Of a stretch of DNA of 53,726 nucleotides, positions 32,249 to 41,689 are shown piece by piece (positions within the stretch are counted from its first letter, which is position 1; each line of letters opens with the position of its first letter). The notes beneath the pieces are model-generated. The model was not told the origin of the DNA. It worked only from the letters and a program-made list of their open reading frames with translations, and ran no database searches. Location of the stretch: NCBI GenBank assembly GCA_025765595.1, contig JAIVFH010000190.1:1-53726 (forward strand), in the 5' to 3' direction. The stretch is from Obelidium mucronatum (taxonomy: Eukaryota > Chytridiomycota > Chytridiomycetes > Chytridiales > Chytriomycetaceae). A program made the position numbers and the translations under genes.

Positions 32249-34370
32249 ATGTCTCTCATCGCAACGCTCTCTGGACACACGGACCGCGTGTGGCAGGCCA
32301 CGTGGCACCCCGCGCAGGCAGTACTTGTCTCGTGCTCGGGCGACCGCAGCGTGCGGCTGTGGACGCAGAAAGACGGCCGGTGGACGCCCGCGGAGACAGT
32401 CGGCGACGCGCACAAGCGCACGGTGCGCGCGGCGGCGTTTGCGGCGGACGGACTGCTTGCGACGGCGGGCTTCGACGGCGTCGTCGGCGTCTTCGAGGCG
32501 GCGAACGCCGAATCAACCGCCGGCTTCGAGTGCGTCGCGACGCTCGACGGCCACGAAAACGAAGTCAAGAGCGTCGCCTGGGCGCCCGCTGCGCCGCTGC
32601 TGGCCACGTGTTCGCGCGACAAGAGCGTGTGGGTGTGGGAGGCGCTGGGCGACGCCGACTTCGAGTGCGTCGCCGTGCTGGCCGAGCACTCCCAGGACGT
32701 CAAGATGGTGCTGTGGCACCCGTCAATGGAGATCCTGGCGAGCGCGAGCTACGACGACACGGTCAAACTATGGCGCGACAAGGACGACGACTGGTACTGC
32801 TCAGACACCCTGAAGGGCCATTCGAGCACTGTGTGGGCCATCGACTTTGATTCAACCGGAAATCGTCTGGTTTCTGTCAGCGACGATCAATCCATCAAGA
32901 TTTGGTCAAATTCAAATATTAGTGATGGTTTTGTTGCCTTCAAGTGTGTTTTTACTCTCGAAAAGGCGCATTCGCGTGCTATTTATTCGGTTTCTTGGTC
33001 CAAAATTCATGGTCTTGTCGCTACTTGTGGTGGGGATGGCTTTCTGAGGGTTTTTCGTTTGGTGAGAATAGCACCGCCGAAGGCGGTGTCTTTTACCGCC
33101 GAAGGCGGTGTTTTTTTTTTTCCGTGTACTGCCGTAGGCGGTGTTTTCTACCGCCGTAGGCGGTGTTTTCTTTCTTTTTTTACCGCCGTAGGCGGTTTCT
33201 CTTACCGCCGAAGGCGGTGTCTTTTACCGCCGTAGGCGGTGTTTTCTTTCTTTTTTCCTTGTACCGCCGTAGCCGGTGTCTTCTACCGCCGTAGCCGGTG
33301 TATTCTTCTTTTTTTCCGTGTCTTCTACCGCCGTAGGCGGTGTTTTCTTTCTTTTTTTCCGTGTCTTCTACCGCCGTGGCGTTGTTTTCTTTCTTTTTTT
33401 CCGTGTCTTCTACCGCCGTAGGCGGTGTTTTCTTTCTTTTTGTTCCGTGTCTTCTACCGCCGTAGGCGGTGTTTTCTTTCTTTTTTTCCGTGTCTTCTAC
33501 CGCCGTAGGCGGTGTTTTCTTTGTTTTTGTTCCGTGTCTTCTACCGCCGTAGGCGGTGTTTTCTTTGTTTTTGTTCCGTGTCTTCTACCGCCGTAGGCGG
33601 TGTTTTCTTTCTTTTTGTTCCGTGTCTTCTACCGCCGTAGGCGGTGTTTTCTTTCTTTTTTTCCGTGTCTTCTACCGCCGTAGGCGGTGTTTTCTTTGTT
33701 TTTGTTCCGTGTCTTCTACCGCCGTAGGCGGTGTTTTCTTTCTTTTTGTTCCGTGTCTTCTACCGCCTAGGCGGTGTTTTCTTTCTTTTTGTTCCGTGTC
33801 TTCTACCGCCGTAGGCGGTGTTTTCTTTCTTTTTTTCCGTGTCTTCTACCGCCGTAGGCGGTGTTTTCTTTGTTTTTGTTCCGTGTCTTCTACCGCCGTA
33901 GGCGGTGTTTTCTTTCTTTTTGTTCCGTGTCTTCTACCGCCGTAGGCGGTGTTTTCTTTCTTTTTTTCCGTGTCTTCTACCGCCGTAGGCGGTGTTTTCT
34001 TTCTTTTTGTTCCGAGTACCGCCGCAGGCAGTGTCTTCTTTCTTTTTTTCCGTGTACTGCCGAAGGCGGTGTTATCTATTCTTTTTTTTCGTATACCGCT
34101 ATTCTTCTACTTCCTTCTTGTTCTCCAAACGTACAAAACATGCATCTCTTTCCATTCTACATTCTCATATCGATAAAAAAAACATGATAGGATACAACAA
34201 GCAATCAATTGAACTTGGTATCAGAGATTCCAAATGCACATGGCGAATTTGACGTAAACAGTGTACGGTGGTGTCCTTTGGAGAACTTGAGCCATTTACT
34301 CGTTTCTGCTGGTGATGATTGCAATGTCAAGATTTGGAGTTTCGAAGACATGATATCTTCACTAAAATAA
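32249..34370 (+). CDS. CIA1: CIA1/CIAO1, cytosolic iron-sulfur cluster assembly WD40 protein
   Basis: Two exons, 32249-33061 and 34227-34370 (318 residues), separated by a 1165-bp intron full of minisatellite. CIA1 is a seven-bladed beta-propeller in the CIA targeting complex, which delivers Fe-S clusters to cytosolic and nuclear apoproteins. The family signatures are near perfect: LSGHTDRVW, SCSGDRSVRLW, GHENEVKSVAW, ATCSRDKSVWVWE, HSQDVKMVLWHP, SASYDDTVKLW, GHSSTVWAIDFD and, in the second exon, AHGEFDVNSVRW and SAGDDCNVKIW. The start MSLIATLSGHTDRVW matches family length; the open frame upstream (from 32159) is not needed. The acceptor used is the AG at 34225-34226, which keeps blade 7 in frame. 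The 5' ~580 bp of exon 1 are extremely G+C-rich, and the composition drops sharply from about 32830. Confidence 0.95.
33068..34095 (+). repeat. Minisatellite of palindromic hairpin units in the CIA1 intron
   Basis: About 27 copies of the palindrome TACCGCC-GTA-GGCGGTG (variants GAA, GCA; arms with occasional changes). Copies are separated by T-rich spacers such as TTTTCTTTCTTTTTGTTCC and TGTCTTC. Through 33320-34010 the period is regular at about 43-44 bp. Each unit can form a 6-bp G/C stem with a 3-nt loop. The array is open in several frames but carries no protein-like composition. Confidence 0.93.
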
Positions 34371-34449
34371 AGATTTAAAAAGTATGATTGATGATGATGA
34401 ATGATTCTCTTCTTTGTTTTCTTAAAATTATTCATTAACCACAAGAAAT

Positions 34450-35574
34450 GTGAACGGCACTGGCCTCTCCGACTTTACACCTGAAGTCACTGCCGATATC
34501 TTTAGCTGGATCGAGCCCAAGCAAGTTGTCAAATTCAGGCTTCTTTCAAATGCCTTCAAGGCATGCTTGGACTCTACCGCTTTCGCTTTGCTGAATCTGA
34601 CAAAGTGCGTAACAATTGACAAGACACAGACAGAGCTTGACGACGACCAAGCAATCATCTTGTTCAACTTTCCAAAGCCCTATTCATCAGCCTTCGCAAA
34701 GCTGTGTCGGCATATCACGGACATTGACACAAGTGATTGTGATGTATTTCAAACAAATGGTTGGACCAGTTCAATTCCTGATACATTGAGAGAATGTACT
34801 AGTCTGAGGACCCTGATACTGTCAGATTGTCGCGTTCTAGGGACCATTCCCCAATGGCTTGGCGGTTCTCTTGCTGAGCTGAAACGCTTGGACTTAAGAA
34901 AAAATCTACTTACTGGACCAATCCCAGAGAGTCTCGGTGCGCTGAGTAATTTGACCGTCTTGGCGTTACAGTGTAATCAGCTCAGTGGCCCAATTCCTGA
35001 AGCACTTGGCCGTCTCCACCATCTGTGCTCCCTGAATATATATTCCAACAATCTTTCAGGCACAATTCCTGATGTGCTTGGATCCCTTGTTCAGCTTGAC
35101 TATCTAGATCTGAGCTCCAACTGCCTAACAGGCCTGATTCCCACCTCGTTTGGAAACCTGCTACTACTACAAAGACTGGAGTTAGCTTCCAACCTGCACG
35201 CTTTGGTCAACTTGGAGGAACTGGATTTAGCAAGAAATGAGTTCAGTGGAGAGATCCCTGATTTGGGTGCTGGAATGATGACACATTTGACGTACTTGGA
35301 CTTGAGCAGCAACAATCTTACAGGATCTATTCCTGGTTCTTTTGCAAATTTGGTCAGCCTCAGATCACTATCCTTGTTTGACAATCAGTTGACTGGCCCT
35401 ATTCCAGCTGAATTGGGATCGCTGCAAAATCTTTTATACTTTGATGTTTCAGGAAATCAGTTGATAGGTCGCATTCCAGACACGATGGGGGGGTGGCTTG
35501 GCTTTCTATACCATTTCAACGTCTCTGATAATCAGTTGGAAGAATCTATTCCTCAAGAAACTGAAAGTCTCTAA
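34450..35574 (+). CDS. Leucine-rich repeat protein with F-box-like N-terminus; start codon not evident
   Basis: The open frame spans 34426-35574 with TAA at 35572-35574. The first ~50 residues (FTPEVTADIFSWIEPKQVV and the following helix) resemble an F-box-like domain. They are followed by about ten plant-type LRRs of 24 residues with the LxGPIPxxLGxLxxL pattern. One repeat near 35190-35215 is shortened. No ATG lies in frame before the F-box-like part. An ATG at 34448 is one base out of frame and reads straight into TGA. Only 80 bp separate it from the CIA1 stop. So the gene is 5'-truncated, has a one-base error, or starts in an unseen exon. Likely an intracellular binding protein; target unknown. 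Confidence 0.7.
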   Translation: MNGTGLSDFTPEVTADIFSWIEPKQVVKFRLLSNAFKACLDSTAFALLNLTKCVTIDKTQTELDDDQAIILFNFPKPYSSAFAKLCRHITDIDTSDCDVFQTNGWTSSIPDTLRECTSLRTLILSDCRVLGTIPQWLGGSLAELKRLDLRKNLLTGPIPESLGALSNLTVLALQCNQLSGPIPEALGRLHHLCSLNIYSNNLSGTIPDVLGSLVQLDYLDLSSNCLTGLIPTSFGNLLLLQRLELASNLHALVNLEELDLARNEFSGEIPDLGAGMMTHLTYLDLSSNNLTGSIPGSFANLVSLRSLSLFDNQLTGPIPAELGSLQNLLYFDVSGNQLIGRIPDTMGGWLGFLYHFNVSDNQLEESIPQETESL

Positions 35575-35890
35575 ATGGTGCAAATAATCCAAAACTGTTT
35601 ATGCAGTGTTGTCTAAAAAGCTTGATTCATGATTTGAAGATCACCCCTCTCTCTCATCTTATATTTTTATTATTTTACATTTGTTGTTAATACACAATTA
35701 AAAAAGATATCACCCTTACACCACTGATGCTGTCTTTTTTGCTCTAGATTGGAGGTTGCTTTGGGTATAGTCAGTTTCCACCCAGAGTGCCCTTCAAAGA
35801 CAAACAGCTGACACACTGCTGTATGTCATTCAGCTTGTCATACACTAACCTAAGGTGGACTACGCAACTCTACATCTCATTTCAGTTGAA
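35575..35890. other. Intergenic, nothing recognised
   Basis: AT-rich 3' flank of the LRR gene followed by unique sequence leading into the tandem repeat. Confidence 0.5.
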
Positions 35891-36895
35891 AAAGAAAGCT
35901 TCCGCAATTCTTGCTGTGAGGTCCTGGCATGTTTGGGACCTGTAGACAGCAGTTGGTCACTACAACCGTCTGCCCTTGCAATCCTTGCCCTCTTGGAAAC
36001 AGTCCATTTCAAGTGCTCCAGTCAAATTGAATGAGTATAGCTAGCCACTGTCTGAGTTTGGAGGCTGTAGCTCCTCTGGTTCCTGTTTTGTCAACAGAGT
36101 GCATTGCAGCAGCGGTATCCACACCATTCTGAACCATCTGCTCCAATAGTCCCCCCCGCTCTCAAACTATGCTCTAAACAGCAAAGAAAGCTTCTGCAAT
36201 TCTAGCTGTGAGGTCCAGGCATGTTTCGGACCTGAAGACAGCAGTTGGTCGCTACAACCATCTGCCCTTACAATCCTTGCCGTCTTGGGAACAGTCCATT
36301 TCAAGTGCCCCAGTCAAAGTTTATGAGTATAGCTAGCCACTGCCTGAGTTTGGAGGCTGTAGCTCCTCTGGTTCCTGTTTTGTTGACAGAGTGCGATGGG
36401 ACAGCGGCATCCAAACCATTCTGGACCATCTGCTCCAATATTCCCCCCACGCTCTCCAACTATGCTCTAAACAGCAAAGAAAGCTTCTGCAATTCTAGCT
36501 GTGAGGTCCAGGCATGTTTGGGACCTGTAGACAGCAGTTGGTCGCTACAACCGTCTGCCCTTCCAATCCTTGCCCTCGTGGAAACAGTCCATTTCAAGTG
36601 ACCCAGTCAAAGTTTATGAGTATAGCTAGCCACTGCCTGAGATTGGAGGCTATAGCTTCTCTGGTTCCTGTTTTGTCTACAGAGTGCAATGGAGCAGCGG
36701 TATCCACACCATTCTGGACCATATGCTCCAATAGTCCCCCCCACGCTCTCAAACTATGCTCTAAACAGCAAAGAAAGCTTCTGCAATTCTAGCTGTGAGG
36801 TCCTGGCATGTTTGGGACCTGCAGACAGCAGTTGGTTGCCACAACTGTCTGCCTTTCCAATCCTTACCCTCTTGGAAACAGGCTCCTCTGGTTTC
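35891..36895 (+). repeat. Tandem repeat, about 293-bp unit, 3.4 copies
   Basis: The landmark AAAGAAAGCTTC occurs at 35891, 36183, 36476 and 36770 (spacing 292, 293, 294). Each is followed by the same GTGAGGTCC(T/A)GGCATGTTT and CAGCAGTTGGTC(A/G)CTACAA stretches. The last copy is incomplete. Open stretches inside overlap in different frames and look like chance. Confidence 0.92.
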
Positions 36896-36964
36896 CTGTT
36901 TAGATATAAATAATGTAAAAAAAAAAGTAAATCTATTTTATCCATGATTTCTTTTTTTTTTTTT

Positions 36965-37997
36965 TCATTTCCAATTCTGCATGACTTCAAGAATCCGTGA
37001 AAACCCCGGCCGATCCCCCGGCTCCTGATCCCAACACTCTTCAATCAACGCCCAACAATACACAGGCACCAGCCCCGTACTAGGTCTTGGAGGCCTATAC
37101 CCTTCCACCACCCATCTCCCCACCTTCTCAAAACTTGCGTGAAAAACATCGTCGAAAGGACCTTGGCCGGAGAGGACTTGGTATACTGTCATTGCGAAAG
37201 AGTAAACGTCGAAAGCGGGGGTTGGTTTGTATTTTGTTGGTGGTAGTGGGGAGAAGGATTCTGGTGGGGAAAAGAGGTAATTGGGTTGTCGGCTTTGGGT
37301 TTGAATGTAATTGGGGTGGCGGGAGATTCCTATATCTGAGATTCGCGCGTTTCCTTCTGCGTCTGGGTTGTTTAAATTAAGGGGCAGGGGGGACTATCAG
37401 TACGTTCGGAGGTATCATACAAAAAAAAAACACATTACCAATCAATATGTTATCAGGTTTCAGATTCAAATGGAGTACAGGTTGACCGCCAGATATCCCG
37501 TGATGCAAGTATTTCATGGCGACCGCGACTTGTGTGATCCATTTTATCCGATCTGCGAAACTAGCTCCTGTACTATTATCCCTTTTTGTTGATGCCGCTG
37601 CTGCGTCTTGGTAATTCGGATATAATCGCTGATATAGACTTGTCTCCATGCGTTCCATTACAAGCACAAGGTCAGGCCGCTTGCTGTTGCTTGAGTCATC
37701 CTCACTTAACCCCCAGAGTGTTACAATGTATGGATGCTGTTTGATACGGAGCCATGATTTCGTTTCGGTAATTAACAAGGCACGTTCCTTCTCTGTGGCG
37801 GCGGCGGCGGCGGCTGATGTGGTTATAGATTTGACAACTACTCGACGATGTCCCTTGTTGCCTTTCCAGATTCCATGGTGGACGATCCCGAATCCACCTG
37901 CGCCGATGGGTGCGTCTTTGTGGATGGATAGTTGTGTTTTGGGTATATGGTAGGTGGTGTTGTTGTCTGTTGTTGAAGGTGTCAGAGATCCTATCAT
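36965..37997 (-). CDS. TKL-like protein kinase domain, probable pseudokinase
   Basis: Two exons on the minus strand: 37439-37997 and 36965-37362, joined in phase 1 by a 76-bp intron, 318 residues. Gly-rich loop IGAGGFGIV (31-39), VVVK lysine, an Ala-rich loop, and hinge LVLVMERMETSLYQRL. The catalytic loop reads HLNLKPDN instead of HRDLKPxN, so the catalytic Asp is Asn and the Arg is Leu. The DFG equivalent is SDIGIS. C-lobe: YLFSPPES, FDVYSFAMTVYQVLSG and CWDQEPGDRPGFSRIL, which is typical of the TKL group. The ATG at 37997 fits a kinase-only protein. Without the catalytic Asp it probably has no or weak phosphotransfer activity and acts as a scaffold; D-to-N by mis-assembly is possible. Confidence 0.85.
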
Positions 37998-38284
37998 TTT
38001 TTTTTTGGATTATTTTTACAAGCTCACTAACAGATAGTACTGCCCTATATTCTCTTTCTTTTTTTAATGTAATTCTTATTTATGAAGCCAAAATATAAAA
38101 CTACTGCAAGAATATGGAGGAGATACTTGCTTGAAAAAGAGGGCAACTACAACAACAAAAAAAAAGAACGCAAAGAAACAATAGTGTATACTTCAATAGA
38201 AATCAAATCTAAAAAAAAAAGACCAACAATCAAAAACGACGCAATGCAACAAAACACGTCGTAAAACATTCCCTCTCTCCTCCC

Positions 38285-39279
38285 TCACAACAACTCCACG
38301 TAATTGCTTGGAATAATTCCCGAAACAACCGATCCATAAGAATTGACGTACTGTGCCTTCCACCATTTTCCTCTATTGTCGAGGATATCCAAGATCTGCC
38401 CTTTCGCAAAAGTGAGTTCAGTGGAGTCTTGTGGGTTAGCAGTGTATGGGTGGATCGCACGGACACGGGCAACCACGTGTGGAGCAGCGTTGGCTGCTGG
38501 AACGGGTGGTGGAGTGGAGTTGACGGGGGAACCGACGGGTGGGTAGGTTGCGTAAGAATTGTTGACGTCAATTGATTGCTCGGCTGGGGCTTCCTTCTTG
38601 GTGAATGTTGGGAGTTGGATGGAAGGGAAAGAGAACTTGAATCCACCGCCGCCGTTGGAAGCCGCAGCAGCGGCATCTTCTGCTTGCTTTTGTTCAATCA
38701 AGGCAGTGACTGGACTGGTTTCACCGGATCCGAAACGAATAATCCAGAAGATGAAGATGAAGGCCTGGAAAATGGATCCAGCCGCAATGAATCCGTAGGC
38801 TGTGGTGGAAGAGCTGGAGGCAAAGAAGGAGGATGCCTTGGTCACTTGGATCGAAGAGTCAGTGAGACCAACGAGGAAGTTGAATCCGATTGCGACAAAT
38901 GCAACAATCTGTTTTTGTTGGTAGGGTTTAGGTCAATTTGATTTGGACATGTGGTGATGCAATTTAAGAGCAGCACGGCCAACTCCGACAAAAGATCACA
39001 CAGAGGTACTCACAGCAATGCGGTGCTCTTCGGTCTGGTGGAATGCAATCAATCCGAGGACGGAGAGAATGACAACGAGGAGGTAAAAGAGCTCAAAGCC
39101 AACAATGCCTCCCGCTCCAGCGATACAGACTCCAATGAACATCAGCAACCAGCCAAACTATAGCGATCAATAAAGTTAGAAACAGATGGGCTCTTGTAGA
39201 TTGAAGTGCTTCTTACAGCGGCGACTCCCGCACTGGCCAGGGTGGGGACCTTCATGAGTTGTGTCTTGTCGAAAGCCAT
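38285..39279 (-). CDS. SHO1: Sho1-type osmosensor: four-helix membrane protein with C-terminal SH3 domain
   Basis: Three exons on the minus strand: 39217-39279, 39014-39157 and 38285-38908, all phase 0, 276 residues. Sho1 sits in the plasma membrane and feeds the high-osmolarity MAP kinase pathway through its SH3 domain, which recruits Pbs2 in yeast. Four hydrophobic helices lie in the first ~125 residues (FGWLLMFIGVCIAGAGG, FYLLVVILSVLGLIAF, IVAFVAIGFNFLVGL, AYGFIAAGSIFQAFIFIFW). A Pro/Ala-rich linker and an SH3 domain follow, with AIHPYTANPQDSTELTF, the tandem Trp (KWWKAQYV) and GIIPSNYVELL. This layout and length match the fungus-specific family. Confidence 0.92.
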
Positions 39280-39434
39280 TTTGGTTGGTGAGTGAAAAAA
39301 TGAAACAAGTCCTCACTTGCAACAAACAAAATTTCATCTGACATGAACGCGGGTGTAATCCACGTCGAGTATTTTAAAAGCATCTGAAGAGTGCATACTG
39401 TCGAATTTCTGTTTTTATAACTAAATACAACCAG

Positions 39435-40121
39435 CTATTCCGATGCAACCTTCTGCTTCTTTGCCGCGCCCTCCTCGCTCGAACCCGAATCATCTAGATC
39501 ACCGCCGCCTCCCAGACGCGCCAGGGTTGCTTCGGCAGACAACTTCTTGACGTCCAGCGCAAAGCCGGCGACCATGAAGAACACGCTTTCGCACTCTGGG
39601 CGGCGGCCAATGTCCTGCAGCACGCGGCCGTTCACGTCTCTGAAGACGCGGCTCACTTTCGCGTCCGGACACGTGGCCAGGCCGACTTCGTTCGCGACGA
39701 GCACGACTGTCTTTTCCTCGGCGCGCATCTTGTCGAGGAAGCGGCGCATCTCGGCGCGCGCGGCGGCGTCGACAGTCTGCGCCCAGCGCACGGCGGCGGC
39801 GTCGACGGCCTCGTCCGCCGGCCAGCCGCACGCCGCCATCACGTGCGTCAGCCACAGCGTCAGGCAGTCGACGAGCACCGCGCCGAACCCGAACGTGTCG
39901 ACGCCGCTCAGCGCCGCCCCGCCGCACTCCGCCGTCGTCCACGCGCCGCCAGTCCGCTCGCGGTCGCGGACGTGCGTCTCGATGCGCGCTGTCATCTCCG
40001 CGTCGCTGCGCTGCGCGGTCGCTATGTACAGCAGCCGCTCGTTCGCGGACTCAGCCAGCCGCTCGGCGAACGTGCTCTTGCCGCTGCGCGCCCCGCCGAC
40101 AACGAGGACGACTCGGGACAT
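39435..40121 (-). CDS. cobU: CobU-like adenosylcobinamide kinase / guanylyltransferase
   Basis: A single intronless frame of 228 residues from ATG 40121 to TAG 39435. CobU phosphorylates adenosylcobinamide and then adds GMP, the salvage step leading to cobalamin (vitamin B12). Diagnostic blocks: P-loop GGARSGKSTFAERLA (from residue 9), LYIATAQRSDAEM with RIETHVRDR (the region carrying the GMP-accepting His), VLVDCLTLWLTHV, VLVANEVGLATCP, RVFRDVNGRVLQDI and FFMVAGFALDVKK. A Gly/Asp/Lys-rich tail follows. The P-loop and the bifunctional core look complete. It is very G+C-rich (two lines counted at 83% and 73%) and lacks introns while the neighbouring minus-strand genes have them; both fit acquisition from bacteria. 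B12 salvage genes are unusual in fungi. Confidence 0.9.
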   Translation of the reverse strand: MSRVVLVVGGARSGKSTFAERLAESANERLLYIATAQRSDAEMTARIETHVRDRERTGGAWTTAECGGAALSGVDTFGFGAVLVDCLTLWLTHVMAACGWPADEAVDAAAVRWAQTVDAAARAEMRRFLDKMRAEEKTVVLVANEVGLATCPDAKVSRVFRDVNGRVLQDIGRRPECESVFFMVAGFALDVKKLSAEATLARLGGGGDLDDSGSSEEGAAKKQKVASE

Positions 40122-40220
40122 TTTCTTTCTTTTTTTTGGCAGTGTTTTGAGTGCTTCTGGTGACTCATCCTGCCGTTTTATACTCAGAATCATAATCAAA
40201 AATCGATTTTCAGTGTTATC

Positions 40221-40294
40221 GCCTCCTTAGCTCAGTTGGTCAGATCGCCTGCCTAGTAAGCAGGAAGTCAGCGGTTCAAATCCGCTAGGAGGCA
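40221..40294 (+). tRNA. tRNA-Thr (anticodon AGT)
   Basis: Complete cloverleaf. The 7-bp acceptor GCCTCCT/AGGAGGC is perfect; the anticodon arm CCTGC-CTAGTAA-GCAGG carries AGT; the T arm AGCGG-TTCAAAT-CCGCT is perfect; the discriminator is A. TCTTTT follows downstream. Starts 99 bp from the cobU start, divergently. Confidence 0.96.
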
Positions 40295-40528
40295 CGTCAT
40301 TATCTCTTTTCTATTCTTTGGGTTGTGTGATTGGTGTGTGAGTCAACGTTACTTGTACCAAAAGTTTTGAAGAATCCTGTCATTTGGTTTGAGCATTCAA
40401 GTTGAGTTCAGTCATGTCAAGTTGGTCACAACAAATGAGCTGTCAAAGTTCAACGCGAAAACAAAGAACCTACATATTTTTCCAGTTGAAAGTTCAAAGA
40501 AAAAAACACGAAAACTCTGACAAGAATA

Positions 40529-40960
40529 GTGCACATGCATTCAACAAGTATAGTCGCTGCTCTATTGATCTTGGTTTCCATGCTCCTGGGTCCAGTAAAC
40601 GGAATATCAACCTCGCGTTGCGGATTCACATGGACAGACGCCAACAAACAATGCCGCCCCAGCTGCACCAAAAACTATGACTGTGGATGGACTCAAAGGT
40701 GCTACTTTAACCTCGCACAAGCTCCTTGCACCGGCTGGTCCAAATCCCGTTGTGGTGTCAACAAGAACGATGCCAACTCTGTAAACAGCTGTCCCTTCGC
40801 GTGTACCAAAGATGCGGACTGTAATTGGAACGGAGGGCCTCAAAAATGTTATTTCAACTTGGATACAGATGTTTGTAGTGGTGAGAATCACGGTGGTTGG
40901 AGAAATGGTTGGATTTGTAACTATATTCGTCAATTGACGGGTTTATGTCCTCCACCTTGA
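40529..40960 (+). CDS. Small secreted Cys-rich protein, paralogue 1 of 4 (two CG-x-x-W-x-DAN modules)
   Basis: 143 residues, intronless. A signal peptide of about 25 residues (second Met at 40535 gives the same) is followed by two ~38-residue modules of pattern RCG-x2-W-x-DAN-x2-C-x3-C-x4-DC-x4-C-Y-x-NL-x4-C (the second module has N-K instead of the Trp). It closes with an SGENHGGWRNG tail and two more Cys. All Cys are probably disulphide bonded. Similar modules occur in secreted, carbohydrate-associated proteins of early-diverging fungi (X278-like), so polysaccharide binding is a guess. Closest to paralogue 2, with which it shares the tail. Confidence 0.85.
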   Translation: MHMHSTSIVAALLILVSMLLGPVNGISTSRCGFTWTDANKQCRPSCTKNYDCGWTQRCYFNLAQAPCTGWSKSRCGVNKNDANSVNSCPFACTKDADCNWNGGPQKCYFNLDTDVCSGENHGGWRNGWICNYIRQLTGLCPPP

Positions 40961-41111
40961 AGTTTTTTATCTAACTGGTCTTCTTATAACAATTCCTTTT
41001 AAAAGCTTGTTTAAAAAATAATTAATAAGATATGTTGTTGTTTCGTGGCCGGTGGTGTTTCATGTTTTTTAAAGTCCGAATAGTCAATATACCTGTCAAA
41101 AACCAAAAACA

Positions 41112-41564
41112 ATGCAGACAACGCCATTCCTCCTCCTTCTTACCATCGTCTTCATCTCTCAACTTGCTTCAACCAGTCCCATCGCAGAACGCGTCATTAA
41201 ACCCAGAGACATGTCAAGCACACGTTGTGGTGCAAATTGGGAAGACGCGAACCGCCAATGCCGGCCAAGCTGCGCTTCCAACGCAGACTGCAACTGGCCG
41301 CACCAATGCCACAGTAACCTTGCACTCGCGCCATGCTCGGGATGGTCGAAATCTCGGTGCGGTTTAGATCGCGACGATGCAAACACGGTCGACAACTGCG
41401 CGTTGGCGTGTACCAAAGATTCAGATTGTAGCTGGAATGGGGATTCTAGAATGACGTGTCATTTTGGGTTGGACACGGATGTGTGTAGTGGAGAGAATCA
41501 TGGGGGGTGGAGGAATGGTTATGTTTGTTCGCTTATTAACTTGATTACGGGGCTGTGTCATTAA
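41112..41564 (+). CDS. Small secreted Cys-rich protein, paralogue 2 of 4
   Basis: 150 residues from ATG 41112, intronless, with a clear signal peptide (LLLLTIVFISQLASTS) and a short propeptide-like stretch (IAERVIKPRDM, dibasic-like processing possible). Two Cys modules aligned with those of paralogue 1, and the same SGENHGGWRNG tail. The high similarity and 150-bp spacing indicate a local duplication. Function unknown. Confidence 0.85.
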   Translation: MQTTPFLLLLTIVFISQLASTSPIAERVIKPRDMSSTRCGANWEDANRQCRPSCASNADCNWPHQCHSNLALAPCSGWSKSRCGLDRDDANTVDNCALACTKDSDCSWNGDSRMTCHFGLDTDVCSGENHGGWRNGYVCSLINLITGLCH

Positions 41565-41655
41565 GTTTTTCCTCTCCTTTTTTCTGTGTGGGGTGGCATC
41601 AGTTGTGCTTGTATTCACCGTGTTGATGGAAATAATAAAGGTTTGCTTTCAGACC

Positions 41656-41689
41656 AACACACACACACTCTCTCTCTCTCTTTCTCTCT
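41656..41689 (+). repeat. (AC)n(CT)n microsatellite
   Basis: An AC run followed by a CT run, in the 3' region of paralogue 2. Confidence 0.85.

Noticed and set aside
33320..34010. Regular palindromic repeats with spacers, CRISPR-like at first glance
   Set aside because: The spacers are themselves repeated T-rich sequence, the locus is a eukaryotic intron, and no cas genes are present.
33239..34250. Several long plus-strand frames in the CIA1 intron
   Set aside because: They are repeats of the 43-bp minisatellite, open in more than one frame, with no protein-like composition and inside a well-supported intron.
36245..36913. Overlapping 70-120 codon frames in the 293-bp tandem repeat
   Set aside because: The same sequence repeated in different frames; they differ between repeat copies by chance stops.
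39547..40230. 227-codon plus-strand frame opposite cobU
   Set aside because: Antisense frame kept open by high G+C; no domain, while the minus strand has full CobU motifs.
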